DNA of 16,017 bases from Bacillota bacterium (GCA_023435225.1 JAEYRX010000110.1:1-16017); one strand, 5' to 3'. Positions 1-6,008 are shown, counted from the stretch's first letter. Made by a program: numbers and translations. Notes: generated from the sequence alone by a model not told the origin.

Positions 1-416
1 TATCTGCTGATAATGCCTTTGAATTTGGTAGGTCTGCGTATAAATCTGTAATGACTATTTTGATTGTAGCTGCAGCAGGTAAAGCAGCTATCAAAGGTGG
101 AACGGCATTAGCTAAGGCGTTTAATAAAGGAGAACAAGCAGCAGCAAGTTTTGTATTTGATTTGCAATATTTTGCATCAGAAGGAAGACTTACAGCTAAA
201 CAAGCAACAGATTTAGCCGGATATTTAGGATTTAAAAAGACTAATTTTGTTGTTAAAGGTCAGCCGGTATTTACTAATGGGAAAATATTTATTACACCAG
301 ATGTTGATTCCCATATTGGTGGGATTTGGAAAGCAGCTAAGACAGTTGAAAATCTTGCTAGCAAAGGAACCAGGATGGGCACATTTGATGCCTTATTAAA
401 TAAGATTGGAGATTAA
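1..416 (+). CDS. Polymorphic toxin, C-terminal end (partial)
   Basis: The frame is open from the first bases of the window, so this is the end of a larger protein; the ATG at 51 is probably internal. An Ala/Lys-rich stretch is followed by FDLQYFAS, a linker often seen just before variable toxin tips in Firmicutes. The last 80 or so residues contain GQPVFTNGKIFITPDVDSH, then GGIWK and KGTRMGTFD, and end in NKIGD. From memory this matches the family annotated 'toxin C-terminal domain' or Ntox21, predicted RNases of polymorphic toxins. The Asp-x-Asp-Ser-His and Lys residues are candidate active-site residues. A likely immunity gene starts 3 bases after the stop, as expected of a toxin-immunity pair. 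The delivery part (RHS, LXG or other) is outside the window, so its type cannot be stated. Toxin role fairly sure, exact family less so. Confidence 0.72.
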   Translation, partial: SADNAFEFGRSAYKSVMTILIVAAAGKAAIKGGTALAKAFNKGEQAAASFVFDLQYFASEGRLTAKQATDLAGYLGFKKTNFVVKGQPVFTNGKIFITPDVDSHIGGIWKAAKTVENLASKGTRMGTFDALLNKIGD

Positions 417-419
417 GTA

Positions 420-941
420 ATGTTTTCTTGGCGTATAACTAAATATAATCCTATCTACCGAGATCTAAACGGAAGATACAAAAATGAAGAATGGACCTCA
501 TTTAGTGATATTGGTAAATCATTTTCCGGAAAAGAATTTAAAATTAATGAGTATTTAAGATATGAAGGTTTATATGTTACTTCCATATTTGAATTTATGA
601 AGTGTCTACAGATATCATCTTTAGAAGTTAATGATTTAGAGAAATTATCTGATAATACTAATTTAATAAAATCTAATGAACTCTTTTCTCAAGAAATGAT
701 TGATTTATATCTGAGGATAAGAAATAATGAAATACTTGAAGCTAAAGATATAGGCAATATAATTAGATTGATATTACGAGAAAGTATATGGGCAAAACTC
801 ACAAATGATAATATGCTGTTTGTTCATTTTGGAAATGATTATTATATGTATGTAGGTAGTTCAAAAATATGCAATGAAACAATAGAACTAATAAAGAAAA
901 CAGGTTTATTTGTTGAAGCATATGAGTCTCCTTATTTATAA
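420..941 (+). CDS. Putative immunity protein for the upstream toxin
   Basis: The gene encodes 173 residues, acidic, with no signal peptide or membrane segment, so it is probably cytoplasmic. It begins with RITKYNPIYRD and later has EEWTSFSDIGK, a start I associate with small proteins found next to polymorphic toxins. A GGAG ribosome binding site lies inside the end of the toxin gene, 8 bases before the ATG, and only 3 bases separate the two genes, so they are very likely co-translated. The expected role is to bind and neutralise the toxin tip encoded just upstream. That role comes from position and general similarity; no catalytic motif is visible. The gene is AT-rich, like other immunity genes in the window. 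Confidence 0.65.
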   Translation: MFSWRITKYNPIYRDLNGRYKNEEWTSFSDIGKSFSGKEFKINEYLRYEGLYVTSIFEFMKCLQISSLEVNDLEKLSDNTNLIKSNELFSQEMIDLYLRIRNNEILEAKDIGNIIRLILRESIWAKLTNDNMLFVHFGNDYYMYVGSSKICNETIELIKKTGLFVEAYESPYL

Positions 942-1085
942 GACATATTAGAATATCAGACTAGTAAAAATTAGATAGAAGTGTGGTTTTAAAGATTGAT
1001 AACCTTTATAAAAAGGAAGAAGGGAAACAGCGCCGACGATGAACTTATACCAATCTATTATTTAATATTTAAGGTAAAATAAATT

Positions 1086-1116
1086 AACCTGGAGCAATCC
1101 AGGTTCTTTATTTTTT
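1086..1116. terminator. Bidirectional intrinsic terminator
   Basis: A perfect 7-bp stem (AACCTGG at 1086-1092, CCAGGTT at 1099-1105) encloses a 6-base loop. On the plus strand it is followed by CTTTATTTTTT, and on the minus strand by AATTTATTTT. It lies between convergent genes: the immunity gene ends at 941 and the minus-strand XRE fragment ends at 1108. Confidence 0.75.
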
Positions 1117-1377
1117 ATTCTTATATTTCTGCCTAACAAATTCAATAAAACTCTCAATCTCTTTCTTAGCATCCTTTGGTAAATCGGCGAGAGGGTCTTC
1201 CGGTTTAACTGTATTTCTTATGTCCGAACGACCTAATAAATAATCTAGGGATACATTGAAATAATCGGCAAGATGCTTAAGAGTCTCATAATCCGGCTCT
1301 CGCTCTCCCGTTTCGTATTTAGACAAAGCCCAATAAGAAACTCCTAGTTTGGCAATTAGGGGGGCGCTGAAAATCAA
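1108..1377 (-). pseudogene. XRE-family (Cro/C1) repressor, N-terminus lost
   Basis: The readable product has 89 residues from a TTG at 1377. It contains the recognition helix and following helices of a Cro/C1-type HTH (LGVSYWALSKYETGEREPD, then LADYFNVSLDYLLGRSD) and a Lys/Glu-rich C-terminal helix. Such repressors normally start about 20 residues earlier with helix 1 and the first part of helix 2. Here those residues are missing: an in-frame TAA lies three codons before the TTG, and the sequence runs directly into the end of the neighbouring membrane-protein gene, 6 bases away. The gene therefore looks 5'-truncated by a deletion or recombination junction near 1378-1384, and probably cannot bind DNA normally. 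A shortened product from the TTG remains possible, but no good ribosome binding site is visible. Confidence 0.7.
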
Positions 1378-1383
1378 AATTTC

Positions 1384-1887
1384 TTATGAAAGAATTCCTG
1401 CTGACATATCTAAGATAAAGTCTCCAAAGTACTTTTTCAAAAATGGTATTACATATCTAGAAAAAATAGCAGTTACTACAATTAAAACTACAGAAAAGAA
1501 GCATCCTGTAAAATGGTATAATCCATAAGTAACACAACAAGTAAAAAGCCAGTAGGCTATTCCTGAAGCATAATTAATATATGAGTAAATGAAATTGTAA
1601 GGGAAGAAAGTGATTGCAATTAGACGAATAATGAAACATGAAAAAGCTAAATTAAATGCTATAATAGGTAAAAATGGCCAAAAAAGATTGGGCTGGCCTA
1701 AGAAATCAAGTATTTTAGCATTATATTCGAATATGTAATTACTGAATGGGAAATTCTTCAAACCGACGGCATCTAGAGTAAAGCTTGAAAGGGAATTCAA
1801 TAAAAGAAAGCAAATTAGTAGGAACCAAATTAACCACAGAAGCTTATATCCGTTTAGCTTTTTAATTAGATCAACTAAGTTTTGCAA
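1384..1887 (-). CDS. Small polytopic membrane protein, unknown function
   Basis: The product has 167 residues with about four hydrophobic helices at residues 14-34, 70-92, 107-124 and 126-145. It should be an inner-membrane protein with short loops and a charged N-terminus (LIKKLNGYK). I do not recognise the family. The start is a TTG at 1887, chosen because AAAGGAGG lies about 9 bases upstream. Its stop is 6 bases before the XRE fragment, and the insertion sequence begins about 45 bases before its start, so its own promoter may have been displaced. The minus strand carries TATAAA about 20 bases before the ribosome binding site, which could be a weak promoter at the IS end. It could be an immunity protein or an accessory protein of a mobile element; nothing in the sequence decides between these. 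Confidence 0.55.
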   Translation of the reverse strand: MQNLVDLIKKLNGYKLLWLIWFLLICFLLLNSLSSFTLDAVGLKNFPFSNYIFEYNAKILDFLGQPNLFWPFLPIIAFNLAFSCFIIRLIAITFFPYNFIYSYINYASGIAYWLFTCCVTYGLYHFTGCFFSVVLIVVTAIFSRYVIPFLKKYFGDFILDMSAGILS

Positions 1888-1932
1888 TATTTCATTCCTC
1901 CTTTAGAGTTTTATACAATTAATATTATCAAA

Positions 1933-1957
1933 GAACATTTGTTCTGACTATGCACTT
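1933..1957 (+). repeat. IS left terminal inverted repeat
   Basis: It begins GAACATTTGTTC and continues TGACTATGCACTT. The right end, read in reverse, has GAACAAATGTTC and the same TGACTATGCACTT. The outer 12 bases are themselves an imperfect palindrome of the form GAAC-N4-GTTC. Confidence 0.85.
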
Positions 1958-1973
1958 TACTCAGAAAAATATA

Positions 1974-2002
1974 TTGCAATCCGAACTAGTGTTCTGTATA
2001 AT
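1974..2002 (+). promoter_or_regulatory. Sigma-A-type promoter of the IS transposase
   Basis: TTGCAA (1974-1979) and a perfect TATAAT (1997-2002) are 17 bases apart, and the transposase ATG follows 35 bases later. ATTATA at 2004-2009 gives an equally good -10 on the minus strand, with a weak TTGCCC 18 bases from it, so an antisense promoter is possible. Confidence 0.7.
1983..1994. promoter_or_regulatory. LexA-like box in the transposase promoter spacer
   Basis: GAAC-TAGT-GTTC, flanked by CC and TG. It fills the spacer between the -35 and -10 hexamers, so a bound protein would block RNA polymerase. The pattern equals the Gram-positive LexA (DinR) core GAAC-N4-GTTC. The assignment to LexA is inferred from sequence only. 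Confidence 0.55.
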
Positions 2003-2012
2003 CATTATAACA

Positions 2013-2024
2013 GAACATCAGTTC
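2013..2024. promoter_or_regulatory. LexA-like box at the transposase start region
   Basis: GAAC-ATCA-GTTC lies just after the -10 hexamer, near the expected transcription start. Its centre is 30 bp, about three helical turns, from the box at 1983. With their flanks the two boxes form a 17-bp inverted repeat (1981-1997 and 2010-2026) matching at 15 positions. Confidence 0.55.
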
Positions 2025-2037
2025 GGGGGGCAATAGT

Positions 2038-2937
2038 ATGGCTAAAACAGAAGAGTTTAATTTGTTAAAATTTCAAAAAAAGTTCAGTACTGAAGAAGCG
2101 TGTGAAAAGTATTTATTTAATTTAAGATGGCCTGATAGCTTTAAATGTCCTAAGTGTAAACATGATGACTATTACTATATTAGTACCCGCAAACTTTATG
2201 AATGTAAAGAATGTGGCCATCAAACATCTCTGACAGCTGGAACGGTGATGCATAGAAGTAAACTTAGTTTAACAGTATGGTTTTGGGTTATTTATCTCGT
2301 TTCCAATGATAAAAGAGGTCGATCAGCCTTGGCTATTTCCCAATTACTTGAACTAAACTATAGAACTGCTTGGAGACTATTACATAAAATTCGGCATGCA
2401 ATGAGTGAACGGGATGCTAATTATCAATTAGTTGGCCTCGTAGAAATGGATGACACTTACTTTGGCGCTCCACGTCCTAAAACCGACGGCCGGGGGACTA
2501 CAAAAACTAGAGTAATTGTAGCTTTATCCAAAGATGATAATGGTCATCCTCAATATGTCAGGATGAAAGTAATTAAAGCAGTATCTACTAGTGAAATCAA
2601 GAATGCTGCTGAAGATTATATCCGGAAAGGAAGTATTATATCTACGGATGGGCATAGTTCATATTTACAGTTAAAAGAAAGCTATACCCATAAATATCAA
2701 AATTACTACGAATCCGATAATACGGAATTCATGAAGTGGCTTCATGTGGTAATTGGCAATGCCAAAACATATATTCTAGGTACTTATCATGGACTTGAAG
2801 ACAAATTCATGCAGGCTTATCTCGATGAGTTCTGCTACAGATTCAATAGGCGTTTCAGTACTAAACAACTTTTCGGGAGATTGCTAAATGCTTGTATTGC
2901 AGGAACTTATTATATAGTTCCTGAACCAAGTGCATAG
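2038..2937 (+). CDS. IS1595-family DDE transposase
   Basis: The 299-residue enzyme should cut and join the IS ends. The N-terminus holds a zinc ribbon with Cys37/Cys40 and Cys56/Cys59 (CPKC and CKEC), typical of IS1595/ISXO2-type transposases. A helical DNA-binding segment follows at about residues 78-122. The RNase H-like catalytic domain shows EMDDTYFG (Asp138 or Asp139), the STDGH strand (Asp204), and then the conserved run from His236 through Asn241, Lys243 and His251. The length is normal and the frame intact, so it may be active. The start ATG is preceded by a G-rich GGGGGG site 7 bases upstream. The promoter lies within the left part of the IS and is overlapped by GAAC-N4-GTTC sites, which suggests repression that could be lifted by DNA damage. 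Confidence 0.92.
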   Translation: MAKTEEFNLLKFQKKFSTEEACEKYLFNLRWPDSFKCPKCKHDDYYYISTRKLYECKECGHQTSLTAGTVMHRSKLSLTVWFWVIYLVSNDKRGRSALAISQLLELNYRTAWRLLHKIRHAMSERDANYQLVGLVEMDDTYFGAPRPKTDGRGTTKTRVIVALSKDDNGHPQYVRMKVIKAVSTSEIKNAAEDYIRKGSIISTDGHSSYLQLKESYTHKYQNYYESDNTEFMKWLHVVIGNAKTYILGTYHGLEDKFMQAYLDEFCYRFNRRFSTKQLFGRLLNACIAGTYYIVPEPSA

Positions 2938-2952
2938 TCAGAACATTTGTTC
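2928..2952 (-). repeat. IS right terminal inverted repeat with LexA-like box
   Basis: AAGTGCATAGTCA followed by GAACATTTGTTC, the inverted partner of 1933-1957. The box GAAC-ATTT-GTTC occupies 2941-2952. The transposase stop codon (2935-2937) lies inside the repeat. Confidence 0.85.
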
Positions 2953-3331
2953 GGTCAAGCTAGTTGAAGGGAACCCTAGTGGATGATGGGATATGCTAAA
3001 CAAAAATGATATCAGAGCGACGGGAAGAAATCAACGGAGTTAGATTATGTCCATTATATTGTTGGATTGGGATATCGAGGAGAAATCAAGCGGAGATAAT
3101 AAATACCAAGGAATTCTCGGCAATGGTAATATATGTCACATACATTGTATACATCATATATTTACTCTATCCCCGTGGTACTAGTATTTTTTAGGCCGTC
3201 AGTTAATTTTCCTTAATAAAAGTCCGAAGGCGCACTTATGAGTTTCTCAAATTTCATTTTCGAAACTCGTGCTTTGAACCTCCGGTTAAGGGCTTCCGGC
3301 GTATTAAATTTTTAGCCAAATAAATAAAGGA
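2953..3331. other. Intergenic stretch without a credible gene
   Basis: Short open frames here, the longest at 3006-3194, have no ribosome binding site and no recognisable product. The stretch has many stops and mixed composition, and looks like remnant sequence between the insertion sequence and the replication module. Its last third has a G+C-richer patch that can fold (see 3213-3300). No attachment site or tRNA end was recognised. Confidence 0.6.
3213..3300 (+). other. Possible structured RNA or remnant hairpin
   Basis: GAGTTTC (3240-3246) and GAAACTC (3262-3268) form a perfect 7-bp stem. Pairing can resume beyond a bulge (GCAC on the left, GTGC on the right). A second short stem, CCGG with CCGG around TTAAGGGCTT, follows at 3282-3299. 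It lies just upstream of a good promoter, so it is not the leader of the next gene. I do not recognise a riboswitch class. It could be a small RNA, part of an attachment region, or chance. Confidence 0.3.
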
Positions 3332-3360
3332 TTGTCAAAATTATGAAGTCATGATAAAAT
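3332..3360 (+). promoter_or_regulatory. Promoter of the replication/control module
   Basis: TTGTCA (3332-3337) and TAAAAT (3355-3360) are 17 bases apart. The start would be near 3367, giving a leader of about 65 bases with a small GGGA/TCCC hairpin at 3375-3387 before the GTG at 3432. Confidence 0.6.
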
Positions 3361-3431
3361 TAATACCGTGAAACGGGAATTAATCCCACGTAACGTCCAA
3401 AAATTAGTGTTTCCTTTTTTAGAGGTATAAG

Positions 3432-4130
3432 GTGAAGAAGAAGAATCGAACAACGATCGAAAGATGCGCTCTTTTATTTGGTTGCAACGGCTGTAATTTA
3501 CCATGTAAATATCGGGATCGACTACCATTTCAGTATCATAACGGAGCTTTTTCAATGTTAACAGTGAAAGAAGTATTACAAACTCTCAAAGAGAAATACG
3601 GCTATGAACTAGATCCGGATTACAAAAAAGCCGAAAACAAGATCAGAGATTGGGTAAGACGGGGCCTAATTGACGGTCCGGTTAGACGGGTTGGAGTTGA
3701 GGGGACCGGTGGTCGCCAGGGTTTATATAGCGATGATTTACCCATATGTTTGGCCATCCTATATAATCTTAAGGAAAAACATAAAAAATCTCTGGAAACA
3801 ATCAAAGGCATCAGGGAATTTGTTGAAAAATCCTTGACTGAAAAAGTTATTCCATTTAATGTAACAATCGGGTATTTTATAGAGAATTTAGCTCTTTTAA
3901 GACTGTATTATTTTTATTACGTGAAATATATCCAAGAGATTAACGACCCGTTTTACTTAACCCTGGATATTATTAGAGACAAAAACGAAAACTTAAGTAT
4001 CTCTTATCAGACGGAAAAAGCAACTGAAAACCGCTGTTCGGTAAGGTTTGTTTTCCGGGACAGCGATGAAAAAATGGTTATAAACATAATAAACGACGAC
4101 CCAATCAACCAAGATAAAGAAGCCATTTAA
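3432..4130 (+). CDS. MerR-like HTH regulator with N-terminal Cys cluster
   Basis: The product has 232 residues. Residues 42-110 look like a MerR-type winged helix: LTVKEVLQTL, then KIRDWVRRGLIDGPVR, a Gly-rich wing (GVEGTGGRQGLYS) and a final DLPICLAI helix. The next helical stretch (EKHKKSLETIKGIREFVEKS) could serve for dimerisation. The C-terminal half is unassigned. The first 41 residues carry four cysteines (Cys12, 18, 21, 25) spaced like a zinc knuckle. Two starts are possible: GTG at 3432 with GAGG 6 bases upstream, and ATG at 3555 with GGAG 8 bases upstream. The long form is listed because the cysteine cluster looks deliberate. It is the first gene of the module, behind its own promoter, and is followed by a terminator. 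Likely a transcription or excision regulator of the element. Confidence 0.65.
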   Translation: MKKKNRTTIERCALLFGCNGCNLPCKYRDRLPFQYHNGAFSMLTVKEVLQTLKEKYGYELDPDYKKAENKIRDWVRRGLIDGPVRRVGVEGTGGRQGLYSDDLPICLAILYNLKEKHKKSLETIKGIREFVEKSLTEKVIPFNVTIGYFIENLALLRLYYFYYVKYIQEINDPFYLTLDIIRDKNENLSISYQTEKATENRCSVRFVFRDSDEKMVINIINDDPINQDKEAI

Positions 4131-4146
4131 TTAAACTATAGACATG

Positions 4147-4173
4147 AGCCACCTAAAAAGGGTGGTTTTTTTA
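4147..4173 (+). terminator. Intrinsic terminator after the MerR-like gene
   Basis: AGCCACC (4147-4153) pairs with GGTGGTT (4161-4167), including one G-U pair, around a 7-base loop. A run of T residues follows directly. It ends the MerR-like gene 17 bases after its stop and sits just before the ribosome binding site of the next gene, so it may also attenuate readthrough. Confidence 0.8.
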
Positions 4174-4194
4174 TTACTAAAGGAGGGTTTCAAA

Positions 4195-4422
4195 ATGACC
4201 AGTTTAAGCAAACCGGCAACGCTGACGGATGAACAGTGGCAAAAGTTTTCAAAGAAATTCATGTTGGACCGGCTGGACGTGCAAGAGATTTTAGGTATTT
4301 CACATCCCACAGCATTGAAATTAATGCGCGATCCATCCTTTCCCTCGGTATTAGTCGGCAAACGCCGGAAAGTGGCCTTGCCTGCCTTTCTGGAGTGGTT
4401 AAAGTGCCAAGGTAAGCTATAA
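4195..4422 (+). CDS. Small excisionase/AlpA-like HTH protein
   Basis: A 75-residue basic protein. The HTH is at about residues 28-46 (VQEILGISHPTALKLMRD), followed by a short wing (VLVGKRRKVAL) and a final helix (PAFLEWLKC). This is the build of excisionase/AlpA or MerR-type 'helix-turn-helix domain' proteins encoded on integrative elements, which bend DNA at attachment sites or activate promoters. The ATG at 4195 is chosen over an in-frame ATG at 4144. The earlier start would translate through the terminator hairpin, while 4195 has AAAGGAGG 8 bases upstream. It stands directly before the primase gene, consistent with a role in excision or in switching on replication. Confidence 0.72.
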   Translation: MTSLSKPATLTDEQWQKFSKKFMLDRLDVQEILGISHPTALKLMRDPSFPSVLVGKRRKVALPAFLEWLKCQGKL

Positions 4423-4476
4423 CCGGCAGCAATTAAATTAACCTAAAAAAGCCCGAGGAAAAGTGGTGATCTCAAT

Positions 4477-5034
4477 GTGACCATACCGATTTCGGCATAT
4501 TTAAACATATATGTAAAAGCCGGTTTAAACGTAATCCCGTTAAAGGAACGCGGTAAAATTCCGGTAGTCAAAGAGTGGAGGCCATTGGTTGAACAACCAT
4601 TGGCTATCAATGAATTAAACAATATTTATCGAGAAAATCCCAAACTGAATATCGGAATCATCATGGGGGCTAATTCCGGAGGGTTGGTTGTCATTGATAT
4701 AGACCATTCACCACCTGAAGAATTAGTCTTTTTAATTGCTCAAAATCCTACTGTTGCAGTTCAAACCGGCAGAGGCCGTCATTATTATTACCGGAGTAAA
4801 CAGAGATTACCGAATTTAAAATTTGATTGGGGCGAGCTCCGGGCCAAAAACTTATATGTGGTTGCTCCTCCAAGTGTTCACCCTTCCGGGATGGAATACC
4901 GTTTTCTTGATAACTGCGGGCTGGACCAAATCTCTAAAATACCGGATGAACTTATTAAATATCTTACTGCAACATCTAAAAAAGCCGCAAAAAAAGATGG
5001 TGTAGTAAGATTGAATAACAAAACAGGGGGGTAA
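4477..5034 (+). CDS. Minimal PrimPol (AEP) primase domain protein
   Basis: The protein has 185 residues and resembles the N-terminal 'bifunctional DNA primase/polymerase' domain of plasmids, phages and integrative elements, which makes primers and can extend DNA. The opening helix and strand (AYLNIYVKAGLNVIPLK, then KIPVVKEW) are typical. The metal-binding pair is in VVIDIDHS (Asp74, Asp76). The nucleotide-binding His102 is in TGRGRHYYYR, and Asp117 in KFDWGEL is the candidate third carboxylate. LYVVAPPSVHPSG at 125-138 is a strong family signature. There is no helicase or other extension, so the protein is shorter than most family members; helicase functions may come from the ATPase encoded further on. 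The start is a GTG with GGTGAT about 6 bases upstream. Its last codons contain the first copy of the GGTGTAGTAAG repeat. Confidence 0.85.
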   Translation: MTIPISAYLNIYVKAGLNVIPLKERGKIPVVKEWRPLVEQPLAINELNNIYRENPKLNIGIIMGANSGGLVVIDIDHSPPEELVFLIAQNPTVAVQTGRGRHYYYRSKQRLPNLKFDWGELRAKNLYVVAPPSVHPSGMEYRFLDNCGLDQISKIPDELIKYLTATSKKAAKKDGVVRLNNKTGG

Positions 5035-5093
5035 ATAAGAATATTAACAAGGGTGTAGTAAGTATTGAATTAAATATACAATCTTACTACACC
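4999..5093. repeat. Three iteron-like GGTGTAGTAAG repeats, two inverted
   Basis: GGTGTAGTAAG occurs at 4999-5009 and 5052-5062 in direct orientation and at 5083-5093 inverted, always followed by an ATTGAATA-like tail. The second and third copies form a perfect 11-bp inverted repeat around an AT-rich centre. The set spans the end of the PrimPol gene and the gap before the next replication gene, where a replication initiator or repressor would be expected to bind. It could equally act as an RNA hairpin controlling the downstream gene. Confidence 0.65.
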
Positions 5094-5684
5094 TTGGAAG
5101 ATACATTGAAAGATTTTAAAATAGCCCAAAAAGTAATCCGGTTATGCGGCCGGGAGGTGGAAAATCTCGGAGAGGCCTTCCGGTGTCCGATTCATAAAGA
5201 TGAAAGACCCTCCGTAGCACTCTGGAGAGGCAAGAACGGAAAAATCGTCTTGCATGAATTTCACGATGGAGATAATTTTATAACACTGGCGGAGGTCTAC
5301 GCTGCTTTTATTTGCAGGAAGAATATGAGGCTTAAAAAGGGTGAACTGATTACTTGGTGGTTGAGAGTATTAGAGGATATCGGACATATCGAACCGCCTG
5401 TAGTTACATTTAAAAAGCTGCCGGAAGATACACCCGAATCGACTAAAAAGCTCTATGCCGGATTTATCCGCTTATTAAGACTAAGAAAAGTGTATGACTC
5501 AACCCAAACAGCCGCCCCGTTTTCCTGGTCATTTGCTTTGAACTGGTGCGGTATCGGCAGTATGGCAACAGTCAGCAAATCGATGAAATGGTTATTAAGT
5601 AACGGTTACATAAAGATGATTGAAAAAGGCTGCAAAATTGGTGAAGGAACCAAGGCGGCTTTATTTGTTTTAGGGGGTGATTAA
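5094..5684 (+). CDS. Zn-finger and winged-helix replication protein
   Basis: About 196 residues. Residues 29-70 (FRCPIHKDERPSVALW, then LHEFHDGDNF and LAEVYAAF) resemble the CHC2-type zinc finger of DnaG primases, with Cys31/His34 and His54/His57 replacing the usual second cysteine pair. The C-terminal part (about 138-185, FALNWCGIGSMATVSKSMKW and then LLSNGYIKMIEKG) has the build of a winged helix. The protein probably binds DNA during replication initiation or primer synthesis beside the PrimPol encoded just upstream. The start is uncertain: the TTG at 5094 has no ribosome binding site and follows directly on the inverted repeat, while the frame stays open upstream through the repeat to about 5031. 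Non-standard initiation upstream, or control by the hairpin, is possible. Confidence 0.62.
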   Translation: MEDTLKDFKIAQKVIRLCGREVENLGEAFRCPIHKDERPSVALWRGKNGKIVLHEFHDGDNFITLAEVYAAFICRKNMRLKKGELITWWLRVLEDIGHIEPPVVTFKKLPEDTPESTKKLYAGFIRLLRLRKVYDSTQTAAPFSWSFALNWCGIGSMATVSKSMKWLLSNGYIKMIEKGCKIGEGTKAALFVLGGD

Positions 5685-5699
5685 AATTGGAATGATGCT

Positions 5700-5909
5700 T
5701 TATTTTTTATTTGGAGTATATTCTACAATATCAGACAACTGTACATTAAAGTATTCACATATTTTATGTAATACTTCCATTGAAACATTCTGACCCTTAC
5801 TCATTTTCGCCATTGTTGATGGAGAAAACCCAAGAGTAACTCTTAGATTTTCCCTAGTCATATTTTTATCGATTAGCAATTTCCATAATGGATTAAATGA
5901 AAATGACAT
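5700..5909 (-). CDS. XRE-family (Cro/C1) repressor
   Basis: A 69-residue protein that is almost entirely one Cro/C1-type HTH domain: LWKLLIDKNMTRENLRVTLG, then FSPSTMAKMSKGQNVSMEVL, then HKICEYFNVQLSDIVEY. This short form is common as the repressor of mobile elements and restriction-modification operons. It is transcribed away from the SymE/primase operon and converges with the preceding replication gene, which ends 15 bases away. It has an AAGGAGAT ribosome binding site and a good promoter of its own. Two copies of ATCTTCGATA overlap the divergent promoter, so it probably represses the operon from 6187 onward. That regulatory target is inferred from position. Confidence 0.85.
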   Translation of the reverse strand: MSFSFNPLWKLLIDKNMTRENLRVTLGFSPSTMAKMSKGQNVSMEVLHKICEYFNVQLSDIVEYTPNKK

Positions 5910-5930
5910 AGTCTATCTCCTTCGTACTAA

Positions 5931-5959
5931 ATTATAGTAGTTTTTCTATAGGTAGTCAA
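5931..5959 (-). promoter_or_regulatory. Promoter of the XRE repressor gene
   Basis: On the minus strand, TTGACT (5954-5959) and a perfect TATAAT (5931-5936) are 17 bases apart. The ribosome binding site and ATG of the repressor gene follow about 20 bases later. Confidence 0.75.
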
Positions 5960-5979
5960 ACAATATCTTTGAAAAAGTA

Positions 5980-6008
5980 TTGACATAATCTTCGATATAT
6001 TATAGAAT
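5980..6008 (+). promoter_or_regulatory. Promoter of the SymE/primase operon
   Basis: A perfect TTGACA (5980-5985) and TAGAAT (6003-6008) are 17 bases apart. The expected transcript would begin near 6015 and carry a leader of about 170 bases before the ATG at 6187. Confidence 0.75.

Larger units (their letters stand above)
1933..2952 (+). mobile_element. IS1595-family insertion sequence
   Basis: A single transposase gene lies between 25-bp terminal inverted repeats (1933-1957 and 2928-2952) that match at 23 of 25 positions. The total length of about 1.0 kb is typical of the IS1595 family. The transposase stop codon lies inside the right repeat. The 8 bases outside each end (1925-1932 and 2953-2960) do not match, so the 8-bp target duplication normal for this family is absent or lost. 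The flanks may therefore have been rearranged after insertion. The ends were set from the repeats and could shift by a base or two. Confidence 0.85.

Noticed and set aside
2900..2923. Palindrome CAGGAACT / AGTTCCTG near the transposase end
   Set aside because: Perfect 8-bp arms, but inside coding sequence with an 8-base loop and no T run, and the GAAC/GTTC spacing does not fit the LexA form; likely incidental, possibly limits readthrough into the gene.
3006..3194. Open frame of 62 codons after the insertion sequence
   Set aside because: No ribosome binding site, no recognisable protein pattern, and low-complexity Ile/Tyr-rich end; looks like chance in remnant sequence.
4144..4194. Longer start for the small HTH gene at ATG 4144
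   Set aside because: It would translate the terminator hairpin, while the ATG at 4195 has a strong AAAGGAGG at the right distance.
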